This document shows, one piece after another, positions 36,440-45,688 of a DNA stretch of 64,000 nucleotides; the stretch's first letter is position 1, and each line of letters opens with the position of its first letter. The position numbers and the translations under genes are program-made. Origin of the DNA: JAXHMB01 sp034521755 (GTDB taxonomy: Bacteria > Bacteroidota > Rhodothermia > Balneolales > Balneolaceae); assembly GCA_034521755.1 (NCBI GenBank), contig JAXHMB010000003.1:186001-250000 (forward strand). Direction: 5' to 3'. Under the pieces are notes generated by a model. That model saw only the letters and a program-made list of their open reading frames with translations, was not told the DNA's origin and ran no database searches.

Positions 36440-37927
36440 TTAATTAAAATTTTTTTTCACTCTATGGTATACGTTGATTCCACTTAAAGTTACGCCCGGA
36501 ATCCCCTGGCCGGGGAAAACGGTATCTCCGCATAAATATAAATTTTCAAATGGCGGACTAGCCGGTGTCCAGTCAAGCAGCGAACGAGCCATACTTTGCG
36601 GGATGCCACCGACCCGACCTTTTTTCCTATGCACCCAATTTTGCCAAGTTACAGGCGTGCCGGAAAATACGTTTATTATATGTTCCTTGCCAAATCCCGG
36701 CATATATTTATCCATGAGTTTAATAATCTTCTCTTCAACCAGTTTTTTATGCTCGTTATATTGATCCCTTTTGTGGAACCAAGGCTCCGGTTTGGTATGA
36801 CAAGATACATTAAGCACTCGCTTGCCGGACTTCGCTCTTTGTTTATCATCAGGATGTGAAAGTGAAACAAAAATTGATCCTGATTCAATATACGGCACTT
36901 TTTCTGCTTCAGGAATATGTATTTGGTGATGGAGTGGGAAGCCTTTAGGAAACGTATCTTCAGAAACAACCCCAAGTGTTACAGCTCCCCAAGCCTTATC
37001 AAATCGTTTAGACTCTTTTTCAAAATACTCCTTCATTTCTCCGCCCGTAAGCCCAGCCATATTCCAAACCGGAATATTTGAAACTAAAGCTTTGGACCGG
37101 TACCTATTTTTCTCAGTGATGACAGTGTACTCACTTCCATTCTCTATGATCTGATTTACTCCCTCTTTAGTTTGAACACTTCCTCCTTTTTCTGTTATAA
37201 AATCACGAAGAGTTTCGACCATCCTGATCAGTCCACCTGGAACATAATAGTTAGCATAATTGGTATAGGTCAGTGCGGGTGCACCAAAAAGAAAAGGTGT
37301 GTCTTCAGCAGGAGACTGTGCAGTAATCATCAGTTGCTCATCCACAAAGTTCAAAAACAATGGATCTTTCAAGCCAAATTCACCAAGTACATCTTTAACA
37401 GATTTGAAAGCATAAGGCAATACCCATGCATCCAGCAAACTATTGTTGATACCAAGCTTGAGCCATTCTCCAAGATTTTGGGGCGGAAAAAACGGATTAT
37501 TAAAAGAAGCCTTCCAAACTACATCAGCTACTTTAAGAGCTTTCTTCCAAAACTTCCTTTGGGCTTTGGGCTGACCAAATTTATCACCGGCCTCTTCTAT
37601 CCATTTATTGATAGCTTTATATCTGGTAATAGTTGTGTCATTCATCTGAACGCGCATGCTAGGGTTCAGCTCTACCCGGGGAATTTCTATACCGGTTTCT
37701 TTTTCCAGTTTCCATAGCGGTTGGTTTTCATCAAAGCCGGTAAGCGTGGTGGCGCCACTTTCAAACCAATAGCCTTTGCGGTAAAAGGAAGAGCTGCATC
37801 CGCCCAAAGCATGGGCTGCTTCTAAAACCAACACCTTGAAGCCATCATTGGCCAACATGGTTGCGGCCGACATGCCTCCCATGCCCGAACCGGCGACAAT
37901 AATATCATATGTAAAATCGGAACTCAT
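36440..37927 (-). CDS. CrtI-like FAD-dependent oxidoreductase (phytoene desaturase / carotenoid isomerase family)
   Basis: The 495-residue flavoprotein has a Rossmann dinucleotide motif GSGMGG at residues 13-18, then LVLEAAHALGGCSSSF with the family's ...GG..SS sequence, and a C-terminal FAD-closing motif NLYLCGDTVFPGQGIPGVTLSG. These features match the CrtI/retinol-saturase-like family. No carotenoid genes surround it, so its substrate (carotenoid, lipid or quinone-like) is undetermined. It is the first gene of a run that includes two rhomboids; co-transcription with rhomboid 2 is likely (15-base gap). Confidence 0.82.
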   Translation of the reverse strand: MSSDFTYDIIVAGSGMGGMSAATMLANDGFKVLVLEAAHALGGCSSSFYRKGYWFESGATTLTGFDENQPLWKLEKETGIEIPRVELNPSMRVQMNDTTITRYKAINKWIEEAGDKFGQPKAQRKFWKKALKVADVVWKASFNNPFFPPQNLGEWLKLGINNSLLDAWVLPYAFKSVKDVLGEFGLKDPLFLNFVDEQLMITAQSPAEDTPFLFGAPALTYTNYANYYVPGGLIRMVETLRDFITEKGGSVQTKEGVNQIIENGSEYTVITEKNRYRSKALVSNIPVWNMAGLTGGEMKEYFEKESKRFDKAWGAVTLGVVSEDTFPKGFPLHHQIHIPEAEKVPYIESGSIFVSLSHPDDKQRAKSGKRVLNVSCHTKPEPWFHKRDQYNEHKKLVEEKIIKLMDKYMPGFGKEHIINVFSGTPVTWQNWVHRKKGRVGGIPQSMARSLLDWTPASPPFENLYLCGDTVFPGQGIPGVTLSGINVYHRVKKNFN

Positions 37928-37981
37928 AGATGTGCATCAAACACAGAGAGCTATAATATTGGTTCCAAATAAACCAAAAAA

Positions 37982-38179
37982 CTAGGAAGAAGTGATTCTT
38001 TTAAACCTGATATAGTTGATTAGCAAATAAATAGCTGTAGAAATACTACTCCAGATTAAACTAAATTCTATTGCGTTCCATATGCTATCCCCTTTAATAA
38101 GCCGGACACCCAACAATACCAACAGCAAAGTTACAAAAATGAAGAGCAAACGTTTTAGTAAGAATTTATTGAGCATCAA
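37982..38179 (-). CDS. small two-helix membrane protein
   Basis: The 65-residue protein has two hydrophobic helices (about residues 9-26 and 36-55) and a basic tail ending RFKRITSS. It is unrecognised. It follows the export ATPase gene by five bases and is probably the last gene of the export locus. Confidence 0.45.
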   Translation of the reverse strand: MMLNKFLLKRLLFIFVTLLLVLLGVRLIKGDSIWNAIEFSLIWSSISTAIYLLINYIRFKRITSS

Positions 38180-38184
38180 AAATA

Positions 38185-38922
38185 TTACGCTGATTTAGCG
38201 GTAATATTTATCTCTACTCCCTCCAATTCAGGATTCTCAACCTTGGTATCGCTCTCTATAATACCGTCACGGAGACGAATAATACGGCGGGCATGCTTGG
38301 CTATCTCATCTTCGTGAGTGACTACCAAAATGGTATTACCTGAGCGATAAAGCTCTTCAAAAAGCATCATAATCTCTTCACCTGTTTTAGTATCGAGATT
38401 ACCGGTGGGCTCGTCAGCCAGCAATATTGATGGATTGTTAACCAAGGCTCGTGCAATAGCTACACGCTGTCTTTGTCCGCCTGAAAGCTCATTGGGTTTA
38501 TGATCCATCCGGTCGCCAAGTCCAACTCGTGTCAGCGTCTTTGCAGCCCGTTCTTTTCTTTCTGTAGCTTTCACCCCGGAATAAATAAGCGGCAATTCTA
38601 CATTTGAAATACAATCCGTACGCGGCAAGAGATTAAAAGTTTGAAATACAAAACCTATTTCACGATTACGTACTTCAGCAAGCTCAGCATCTTCCAGCTG
38701 ACTTACATCCTGATTATTGAGAATATAAGTTCCGGAAGATGGGGTATCCAAACAACCAATAAGGTTCATCAAGGTGGATTTTCCTGAACCGGATGGACCC
38801 ATAATGGCAATGTATTCATTTTCCATCACATCAAAGGTAACACCGGCCAAGGCCTTTACTTCTGTGCTACCCATTTGGTATACACGCTTTAAATCTTCTA
38901 CCTGTATTATTGGTCTTGCCAT
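38185..38922 (-). CDS. ABC transporter ATPase, MacB/LolD type
   Basis: The 245-residue nucleotide-binding protein has Walker A GPSGSGKST, Q-loop FQTFNLLPR, signature LSGGQRQRVAIARAL, Walker B ILLADEPTGNLD and H-loop VTHE. These features and the size match LolD/MacB partners of FtsX-like permeases. Its partners are probably the two MacB-type permeases encoded 4-7 kb upstream on the same strand, with the adaptor gene seven bases upstream. Together they suggest a tripartite exporter. Confidence 0.92.
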   Translation of the reverse strand: MARPIIQVEDLKRVYQMGSTEVKALAGVTFDVMENEYIAIMGPSGSGKSTLMNLIGCLDTPSSGTYILNNQDVSQLEDAELAEVRNREIGFVFQTFNLLPRTDCISNVELPLIYSGVKATERKERAAKTLTRVGLGDRMDHKPNELSGGQRQRVAIARALVNNPSILLADEPTGNLDTKTGEEIMMLFEELYRSGNTILVVTHEDEIAKHARRIIRLRDGIIESDTKVENPELEGVEINITAKSA

Positions 38923-38929
38923 AATATGA

Positions 38930-40312
38930 TTATTCGCTCGTTGCTATTTGCTGAAATTTATTGTTTTGCGGCTTTACCTTATCACCATCTTCCAATTCCC
39001 TGGACAATACACGATAGCTTCCAATAATAATTTCCTGGCTTGCCTGTACCCCAGATAATATCTGAATATGGGTGTCATCACTAATACCTGTTTCAACTTC
39101 CTGACGTACCGCTTTCCCCTCTTTTACCAAAAATACCACCTTTCGCAAATCTTCGTCGGGTATAATCATTCCGCCATTTCCTTCTCCTTCTGTAGCAGTG
39201 GTATCTGAAGAGCTGTTAGAATTGTCTTCTGCAAAATCACGGACTGTCACAGCTTGAATAGGAATAGCTACCACATTATATGCCGTTTCGGTCTGAATAT
39301 CTACGGTAGCAGACATACCGGGTTTAAAATTAGGAGAAAACTCTGTTTCGGGGTTTTCCGGTGCTGTACGTTTTACAATTTCTCCTTCCTCTCCGCTCAT
39401 TCCCAGATTATGAGGAGTCAAAATCCGAATTTTAACTTCATAGTTTGTGACCTGTTCATTGGTTCCCGCACCTGTAGTCTGAGCGGAGTTAGCTATCTCT
39501 GTAACAATGCCTTTGAAAACACGATCCGGATATGAATCTGCCTCAATATTAGTAGTGTCTCCAACGGCTACAGAAACAATGTCATTTTCATTAACCTCAA
39601 CCTGGACTTCCATGTGATTCATATCGGCAATGCGCATAAGCTCAGTACCTGTCATCTGCGTTTGGCCTAACACACGCTCTCCTTCTTCTACAGCAAGCTT
39701 GCTGATGGTGCCATCACGGGGCGAGCGTATTATTGTTTTCTGAAGCTCTTCTTTAGCTTGCTCGAGCTGAGCTTCGATACTTTGAAGCTGATACTTTGCT
39801 GCATCCAGATTGGCCTTCTGAGCTTCATAAGCAGTTTTGGCACGGATGTACTCAGATTCAGAAACAAGGTCTTTATTATACAGCTTCTGTTGCTGTTCAA
39901 AATTCATCTTCGCCTCAAGCAAATTAGCTCGAGCCTGCTCGCGGCGTGCCTTTTGCGTCAGCACTGAGGCATTGATTTCATCTATTCGAGCCTGGTAAAT
40001 ATCGGGTTTAATACGAACAAGAAGATCACCTTTTCGAACATAATCACCTTCTTTGATAGGTAATTCAATAATTTCACCCGAAACTTCAGGACGTAAAATA
40101 ACTTCTACCTCCGGCTGTATTTTACCCGAAGCTGATACCATTTGAGTAATTGTTTTTAGCTTGGCTTTAGTCGTTTCTACCGACTTGCCCTCTCCTTCGC
40201 CGCCCATCCATCCCATGGATTTCGCTAACACAGCTCCCAGGCCAAAGATGATTATAAATCCCACAGCAACATAAAGTAGCTTTTTTGTGGGTGATTTTTT
40301 TGAACTGCCCAT
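38930..40312 (-). CDS. HlyD/MacA-type periplasmic adaptor subunit
   Basis: The 460-residue membrane-fusion protein has an N-terminal anchor (about residues 11-30). A biotinyl-lipoyl-like half follows (VSASGKIQPEVEVILRPEVS and IKEGDYVRKGDLLVRIKPDI), then a helical hairpin of roughly residues 95-190, the second lipoyl half (IIRSPRDGTISKLAVEEGERV), a beta-barrel and a membrane-proximal domain. It would link the inner-membrane permeases to the TolC-like channel encoded 30 bases upstream. A Ser/Gly/Asp-rich loop near residue 375 is unusual. Substrate unknown. Confidence 0.9.
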   Translation of the reverse strand: MGSSKKSPTKKLLYVAVGFIIIFGLGAVLAKSMGWMGGEGEGKSVETTKAKLKTITQMVSASGKIQPEVEVILRPEVSGEIIELPIKEGDYVRKGDLLVRIKPDIYQARIDEINASVLTQKARREQARANLLEAKMNFEQQQKLYNKDLVSESEYIRAKTAYEAQKANLDAAKYQLQSIEAQLEQAKEELQKTIIRSPRDGTISKLAVEEGERVLGQTQMTGTELMRIADMNHMEVQVEVNENDIVSVAVGDTTNIEADSYPDRVFKGIVTEIANSAQTTGAGTNEQVTNYEVKIRILTPHNLGMSGEEGEIVKRTAPENPETEFSPNFKPGMSATVDIQTETAYNVVAIPIQAVTVRDFAEDNSNSSSDTTATEGEGNGGMIIPDEDLRKVVFLVKEGKAVRQEVETGISDDTHIQILSGVQASQEIIIGSYRVLSRELEDGDKVKPQNNKFQQIATSE

Positions 40313-40342
40313 ATCTGATCCCTAAAAATTAATGTGCTCTGA

Positions 40343-41718
40343 TTAGTTTAGTGAAATATTTTCGTTCAGCTTACCGATGTAATAGTCAAGCAGTTTTTGT
40401 TGGAAAATATAGTTTATCACTGCTTGCGCCCTGTTTGCCTGGGCCTGAATGTACTGCGCATTGGCATCACTTAATTCAATAAGTGTTCCCGCTCCCACTT
40501 CATAGCGTTCTAGCTGTGTTTCATAGGTCTTTTCAGCAGCTCTGAGAGCTTTTTGAGTAGATTCCAGTTCTTTTTCATAAGCAATAAAATCGTTATAAGC
40601 CTGTGTGACTTCCTGTATAACCTGAAGCCTAGTATTTTCTAATCCCAGCTTGGCATTCTTGAGGTTCACTTTAGCAGTTTGAATCTGATTCATACGATTC
40701 CAGTTGCTAAAGATTGGAATACTCAATGAAAGACCCAGAGACTGAGTAATATTTTGATCATAAAACTGGTCGCTGAAACTGACCCCACCGCCAAAATACT
40801 GATCACTGTAATTACTAGAAATCCTGCGCATTGGCATTTAAAGATAGGCAATAGGTTGAATTGCGATTGTTTCAGCTGCAGCTTTAATATATCCAGATTT
40901 GCCATTTCACTTTTAAGATCAGAACGGGCAGCTAAAGCTTGGTCAATAAGATTCTCTATTGAATAATCGCCTCCATTCGTCAATGCCACTGTGTCTGTAT
41001 CAAAACCGGGGGTGACAAATTTATAGTTGCCTAAAGGATCGATTTGCAACTGTCTGATAAGACGGAGCTTACTTAGGTTTAAGTTATTTTCTCGTTGTGT
41101 AACCGTTAATTCATTATTTGCAACAGTCGACTCTTGATTATAAAGATCTACCGTTGGACGAGACCCAACTTCAACCTGCGCTTGTACCTGTTCCAGCTGA
41201 TCCTGAGATGAAGCAAGGTTCTCCCGTGCTATCTGTAGTAATTCCTCGTCTAGCAAAACTTGTAAAAAACTCGAGGCCGTATTAAAAATCACATTTTCTT
41301 TCGCTCTTTGTAAACTTTCTTCAGCAGAAAGCTGGTCAGCCTTACTAATTCTTAGACTTATTATATTATCAAATCCATTAAATAAGGGGACGTTAGCCGT
41401 TACACTACCACTTATGCTATTCGTAATATTATCCTGGAAAAACTGTTGATTCCCCTGTCTTACAAGCTGCTGACCTTTGCTATGCCCTAGACTAAAACTA
41501 CCCGATATTGAAGGAGCAAAATCAGCATATTCACTAAATATAGATTTTTCAGACAACTCTAAATCGTTTGAAGCCTGCTTGAGTTGGTAATTATTTTCAA
41601 GAGCTATATCAATAGCTTCCTGAAGCGTAATACTGGTAGTATCTTGTGATTGTGCGCTAAGTGTTGTCGTGATACTCATTGCCAAACAAAAGATGAGTGA
41701 TAGGATCCCGTATCGCAT
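40343..41718 (-). CDS. TolC-family outer-membrane channel protein (one frameshift as read)
   Basis: The frame from ATG 41718 encodes a signal peptide (ends TLSAQ), then LQEAIDIALENNYQLKQASN and the coiled repeats of the first TolC half. The second half continues in another frame from about 40835 (SNYSDQYFGGGVSFSD...) to the end DYYIGKLNENISL, with the matching second repeat (GLSLSIPIFSNWNRMNQIQ). The break lies near 40815-40840. The downstream frame is shifted by the equivalent of one missing or two extra bases, and the corrected length is about 458 residues, typical. A single indel is likely. As read, the gene is interrupted, unlike its intact neighbours. Confidence 0.85.
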
Positions 41719-41752
41719 AAAGCTTTTCTTATTTAATTAATTGATTGAATTG

Positions 41753-41776
41753 TGATTCGTATTCTTACACGAATCA
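41753..41776 (-). promoter_or_regulatory. 8-bp dyad upstream of the TolC-like gene; candidate operator
   Basis: TGATTCGT and its exact reverse complement ACGAATCA are separated by eight bases, and flanking bases extend the symmetry partially. The dyad lies 35-58 bases upstream of the ATG of the TolC-like gene, in the 121-base gap between it and the small envelope-protein genes. A one-turn-spaced dyad there fits a repressor or activator site, but no regulator gene adjoins. Confidence 0.4.
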
Positions 41777-41839
41777 ATAAGAATTTAGTTACAAAGAGTT
41801 ACGTCTTTTTGTAAGTATTCGTGCGCTCTTAGACGGTCT

Positions 41840-42229
41840 TTAATCTTTTTTTACAGAACCATTTCCGGATTGGCTGGTGGTTTTATCTTCTTTTTCAAGG
41901 AGTAGGCTCTCTATATAGTCCGTAGCTAATGATATACCCTTTTTGGTAACAAGTCTTTTTATTTCTGAGATGAGTACAGTACTCAATCCACTGTCGGATG
42001 AACCCGAAGATTTGCCGGATTTCTTATTACCCAACAAAAAACCTGTTAATACTGACAAACCAACTATCGGCAAGGGATGTCGTTTAATAAACTGGGTTGG
42101 GGCTAGCTGTGAACTTACATCAGAGCGTACCTTGTCCAGTGAGTCATCAAGCTCATGATGAATATTCTGCAGCTCTTGCTCCAGCTCTTTTTTCTTTTCC
42201 TCGAGTTTGTCAATCTTTTCTTTAGCCAT
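41840..42229 (-). CDS. coiled-coil membrane protein, YqjD/YtxH-like
   Basis: The 129-residue protein begins with a charged coiled coil (KIDKLEEKKKELEQELQNIH at about 4-23). A hydrophobic helix follows at about 52-67 (LPIVGLSVLTGFLLG), then a Ser/Gly-rich linker and an amphipathic end (SEIKRLVTKKGISLATDY). It carries the HPLPIVG(L) feature common to DUF883/YqjD proteins. It is the third of three small genes on the same strand with gaps of 3 and 8 bases, probably co-translated. Confidence 0.65.
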   Translation of the reverse strand: MAKEKIDKLEEKKKELEQELQNIHHELDDSLDKVRSDVSSQLAPTQFIKRHPLPIVGLSVLTGFLLGNKKSGKSSGSSDSGLSTVLISEIKRLVTKKGISLATDYIESLLLEKEDKTTSQSGNGSVKKD

Positions 42230-42237
42230 AATAAAAT

Positions 42238-42660
42238 CTACGGTTTTTCTTCTTGTGATGCTTCCGGAAGATTCAGCTGCTCTTTCTTATCAGATGAATT
42301 TAAGGCCTTGATAAATTCTGATTCAAAATGATCTTGTATACTTTGACGCAAACTGTCCGGCTTTAAATAGAAAAACAACAGCCCAATAACCAACAATGGC
42401 AGTGAAACAATAATATAACCCAAGCTCTCATTATCTAATATATTTCCAAGATAAATGGCAAGGGCAACAACCAGGCAAACAAGTCCTCCAAATAACATCA
42501 AAATGCCTGCTGTTTTTTGGATAGATTCTGCCATTAAGCGAGACATATGTTCGCCTATATTCAATAGAAAAAGCTCTACCCTTTTTTCTATATACAGCTT
42601 GAGGTCAGAGCTTATTGCCTTAAAACGCTGCCCTAGTTGATCTGAATCTCTGCCTGACAT
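42238..42660 (-). CDS. phage-holin-like/YqjE-type envelope protein
   Basis: The 140-residue membrane protein has two hydrophobic helices (about 50-74 and 82-99) and a charged C-terminus. The N-terminus LGQRFKAISSDLKLYIEKRVELFLLNI resembles the phage-holin superfamily III (YqjE) pattern. YqjE, YqjD and related proteins are inner-membrane proteins implicated in envelope stress in some bacteria. It lies three bases from the DUF883-like gene and eight from the coiled-coil gene. Confidence 0.65.
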   Translation of the reverse strand: MSGRDSDQLGQRFKAISSDLKLYIEKRVELFLLNIGEHMSRLMAESIQKTAGILMLFGGLVCLVVALAIYLGNILDNESLGYIIVSLPLLVIGLLFFYLKPDSLRQSIQDHFESEFIKALNSSDKKEQLNLPEASQEEKP

Positions 42661-42663
42661 AGT

Positions 42664-42876
42664 TTAATCTTCTGAGCTAAAAATTTTGCCAATGATATAA
42701 CCAGCTGCTAAACCCACAGCAATACTCTTTAACGGGTGTTTGCGGATGGTTCGTTCAGCTTGTGCTTTAAGTTCGTCAATTCGCTCGGCCAACTCTTCAT
42801 CTTCTACAATTCTGCGGCCTCGCTCCAAGGCATCATCTAAACGATGATTGATGTTTTCCAGTATTTCCTCATTCAT
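42664..42876 (-). CDS. YqjD/ElaB-like (DUF883) membrane protein
   Basis: The 70-residue protein has a helical charged N-terminus (LENINHRLDDALERGRRIV) and a C-terminal hydrophobic segment, HPLKSIAVGLAAGYIIGKIF, with the RKHP.kS.a.g...G pattern of ribosome-associated YqjD/ElaB. It lies between the MacB-type permease genes and the holin-like gene and is probably transcribed with them. Confidence 0.7.
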   Translation of the reverse strand: MNEEILENINHRLDDALERGRRIVEDEELAERIDELKAQAERTIRKHPLKSIAVGLAAGYIIGKIFSSED

Positions 42877-42952
42877 AGGTCTTCTTCTTTTGGTACGAGT
42901 AAACTGTCTGTTTAATTATAAGGAATAAATCGCAAAACTTATGCCTGCAATT

Positions 42953-44176
42953 TTACTCATAACGCAGGCTCTCGATGGGATCAAGTTGGGCAGCTTTATA
43001 GGCCGGATAGACTCCAAAAACAAGCCCTACTCCAAACATTCCAAAGAAACCCATTGCTACTGCCCAAAAAGGAACTACAGGGTCCGTTTCAATCCATATT
43101 GCCATTCCATTGCCTGCCAAAATACCCAGAATAATGCCAACGAGTCCTCCAAGCTGACAAAGAAATATAGCTTCAGCCAAAAACTGAGATATTATCGCTT
43201 TTCGAGTAGCGCCTACAGCCTTTCGGATTCCAATTTCCCTTGTGCGTTCAGTAACAGAAACAAGCATGATGTTCATTACACCAATACCTGCTCCAAAAAG
43301 AGTAATTCCGCCAATAATAAATCCGATTGCATAAAGAATAAATGTAAACTGATCGAACGTGCCGGCTAAAGAATCATTCGTTTCAATCTCAAAATCATTT
43401 TCCATTCCCGGAGCCACTTTGCGAATAACCCGCATAACACCGGTTATTTCATCCATAGCTGTTTCAATAAACTCCATGGCAGGTGCTTTTGCCTGAATAT
43501 CGATATTTCGGTCTGCCCCATAAACATTTATGGCTGTGGTATAGGGAATAATCACGATTTCATCCAAAGACTGACCAAAAATGCTTCCCTTTTCGTCCAG
43601 CAAACCAATTATTCTATAAGATCGTCCACGAATACGAATAGTTTTGCCCAAAGGATATTCAGTCTGAAAGAGCTCGGCCTGAATGTCACTCCCCAATAGA
43701 GCATAATTCCTGGCATATTGTATATCTTCGGGGCTAAAGTTTCTGCCATCTTTCAGTTCAAAAGCGTTGTTATCCAAATAGTATTCATTACTGCCAACGA
43801 TACGAACTGTAGGATCTGTTTCTTCATTGCCATAAGTAACCTTTGTACGATCAAATGTTTCATCAGGACTCACTTCTCCGGCAAGCCGTAAACGCTTAGC
43901 CAGTTCTTCGGCAGTTTCAAAAGTAATATCCAACCTGTTCCTGCTTCCCCGATCTCCATCTCCAATTTGTACAGAAGGACTTTTCGACACGTTGATAACA
44001 TCTCCACCCATGATGCTCATCGTATTCTGAAAAAAATTGTCCAACACTGCAACAGCAGTGGTTGAAACAATTACAGAAAATACGCCCACAACCAGTGCCA
44101 GCAGCGTCAAGAATGAACGCAGCTTATTGGCTTTAAGTGAATCCCAGGCCTGAGCAAATATTTCTTTAAGATTCAT
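42953..44176 (-). CDS. MacB-type ABC transporter permease (second of two)
   Basis: The 407-residue inner-membrane permease has a cytoplasmic start WDSLKANKLRSFLTLLAL, a first helix, a large periplasmic MacB core (about 50-280) and three C-terminal helices with ERTREIGIRKAVGATRKAI. The ending AQLDPIESLRYE is characteristic. Its start is one base after the stop of the first permease, so the two are translated together and probably form a heterodimer, energised by the ATPase at 38.2 kb. Confidence 0.92.
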   Translation of the reverse strand: MNLKEIFAQAWDSLKANKLRSFLTLLALVVGVFSVIVSTTAVAVLDNFFQNTMSIMGGDVINVSKSPSVQIGDGDRGSRNRLDITFETAEELAKRLRLAGEVSPDETFDRTKVTYGNEETDPTVRIVGSNEYYLDNNAFELKDGRNFSPEDIQYARNYALLGSDIQAELFQTEYPLGKTIRIRGRSYRIIGLLDEKGSIFGQSLDEIVIIPYTTAINVYGADRNIDIQAKAPAMEFIETAMDEITGVMRVIRKVAPGMENDFEIETNDSLAGTFDQFTFILYAIGFIIGGITLFGAGIGVMNIMLVSVTERTREIGIRKAVGATRKAIISQFLAEAIFLCQLGGLVGIILGILAGNGMAIWIETDPVVPFWAVAMGFFGMFGVGLVFGVYPAYKAAQLDPIESLRYE

Positions 44177-44177
44177 G

Positions 44178-45425
44178 CTATTCGTATCTAAGTGATTCTA
44201 TAGGATCTGATTTTGCAGCACGGAAAGCAGGAATAAACCCAAATGTAAGCCCTACTAAAGAACACAAAATAAAAGCGGCGACAACCACACTGTAATCAAT
44301 TGTTGCGATAAAAATCTGGTTGATAGCCCAGCTGATCGGAAAAGCAAGCATCAGTCCAATAATCCCCCCTAACAAACACATCACCACAGCTTCAATCAGA
44401 AACTGGTACAGGATTTCCCATGATTTGGCTCCGACTGCTTTTCTAATTCCAATTTCTTTGGTGCGCTCACGTACAGATACAAACATAATGTTCATCACAC
44501 CAATACCACCGATTATTAATGAAAGCGCCGTTAGTGCTCCACCCACCAGGTACAAACCTCCTTTAAATGATTCGAGCTGCTGTTCAAAAGCCTGGGGCTT
44601 GTTAATTGCGAAATTGTTGTCTTCGGTAGCTTCAAGGCCGCGTACTCTTCTCATAATACCCTCAAGTTCATACTGCCCTTCTTCGAATGCTGCCTCATCA
44701 GGAAATTTTACCGCCAGCTGAATACCATTTCTCAAGCTAAAAATTTGTCCATATGCATAGATGGGCACAAATGCCCGGCGATCCATGTCAGCCAGGCCCA
44801 AAAATTTACCCTGTTTTTCAAGCGTGCCAATTACCCGAAATTTTTGTCCGCCCATGCGAATGTCTTTACCAATAGGATTTTCATTTTCAAAAAGATTTTC
44901 TACAATCGTTGCACCTAAAACAGTCACTCTTCGGCCTCTGCGAACTTCTTCCGCCGTAATAGCACGTCCCTCTGCAATATTTAATCCGGCCATTCTTATA
45001 TAACTTTCTGTAACACCGGCTAAGATAATCCCATCCAAACTCTGATCTTTAAACCGAATAGATGTGCCTTGTCCTGCCACAGCTGATACTGCTGAAGCAT
45101 ACCGGCTGGCATCTTTTACTTCTTCAACATAATCTATTCTTATTTCGGGCCTGTTATTGTATTCCCACCACTCATAATCCGGTCCGCCACCCCAGGGCTG
45201 CTTTTCTACATATACCATATTTTGCCCCATCATAGCCATACTCTTATCAAACTCGGCATCCATCCCATTACTGATGGCATTCATGAGTGTTACCATAACG
45301 ATGCCAATAATGATACAAAGCGTAGTGAGTACAGACCTTGTTTTATTGGTACCAAGAGCTCTCAGGGATATTTTAAAACCCTCCCAGGTACTTGCGAAAA
45401 ATCGTATAACTTTATTCATGCCCAT
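44178..45425 (-). CDS. MacB-type ABC transporter permease (first of two)
   Basis: The 415-residue permease has the MacB layout: N-terminal helix in LGTNKTRSVLTTLCIIIGIV, a periplasmic core (about 55-285), three C-terminal helices with ERTKEIGIRKAVGAKSWEI and the end AKSDPIESLRYE. It is the first gene of the export locus, with a gap of about 260 bases upstream that holds a dispersed repeat and presumably the promoter. The periplasmic part differs from that of its paralogue, suggesting a heteromeric transporter. Confidence 0.92.
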   Translation of the reverse strand: MGMNKVIRFFASTWEGFKISLRALGTNKTRSVLTTLCIIIGIVMVTLMNAISNGMDAEFDKSMAMMGQNMVYVEKQPWGGGPDYEWWEYNNRPEIRIDYVEEVKDASRYASAVSAVAGQGTSIRFKDQSLDGIILAGVTESYIRMAGLNIAEGRAITAEEVRRGRRVTVLGATIVENLFENENPIGKDIRMGGQKFRVIGTLEKQGKFLGLADMDRRAFVPIYAYGQIFSLRNGIQLAVKFPDEAAFEEGQYELEGIMRRVRGLEATEDNNFAINKPQAFEQQLESFKGGLYLVGGALTALSLIIGGIGVMNIMFVSVRERTKEIGIRKAVGAKSWEILYQFLIEAVVMCLLGGIIGLMLAFPISWAINQIFIATIDYSVVVAAFILCSLVGLTFGFIPAFRAAKSDPIESLRYE

Positions 45426-45544
45426 TGATTTGTATTATTAACACCCCCTATACGGAGGGAAAACATTTTCGTTGCAAAAACACTCAGAAGTTTACTTTTT
45501 ACGCTGCCAAGAATTTAAGCTATATTTAAAATGTTTAATCAAAG

Positions 45545-45671
45545 ACCTTTGCAAAACCTTACTGTCATCGCGAACAAAGTGTGGCGATCTCCTTTTAGGA
45601 ACTTTAATCTGGAGATTGCTTCTCAAGCTCGCAATGACATGCTCGATTTTGGGGGTTTTGCTAAGCCCTCT
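45545..45671. repeat. dispersed palindromic repeat, copy 1
   Basis: The 263-base gap before bshB1 contains a nested inverted repeat. CTTTGCAAAACC near the left edge faces GGGGGTTTTGC at the right, ACTGTCATCGCGAAC faces GCTCGCAATGACAT, and GGCGATCTCC faces GGAGATTGC. The same words recur at about 63.2 kb. No coding frame is supported inside it. A weak candidate promoter region for bshB1 lies between the repeat and the ATG at 45689, but I see no clear element. Confidence 0.65.
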
Positions 45672-45688
45672 AATTAATAAATACAGAT

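Noticed and set aside
40815..40840. Programmed -1 shift in the TolC-like gene
   Set aside because: A TTTAAAT heptamer is present but not in the right phase, and the -1 frame meets a stop immediately, so recoding at that point cannot work.
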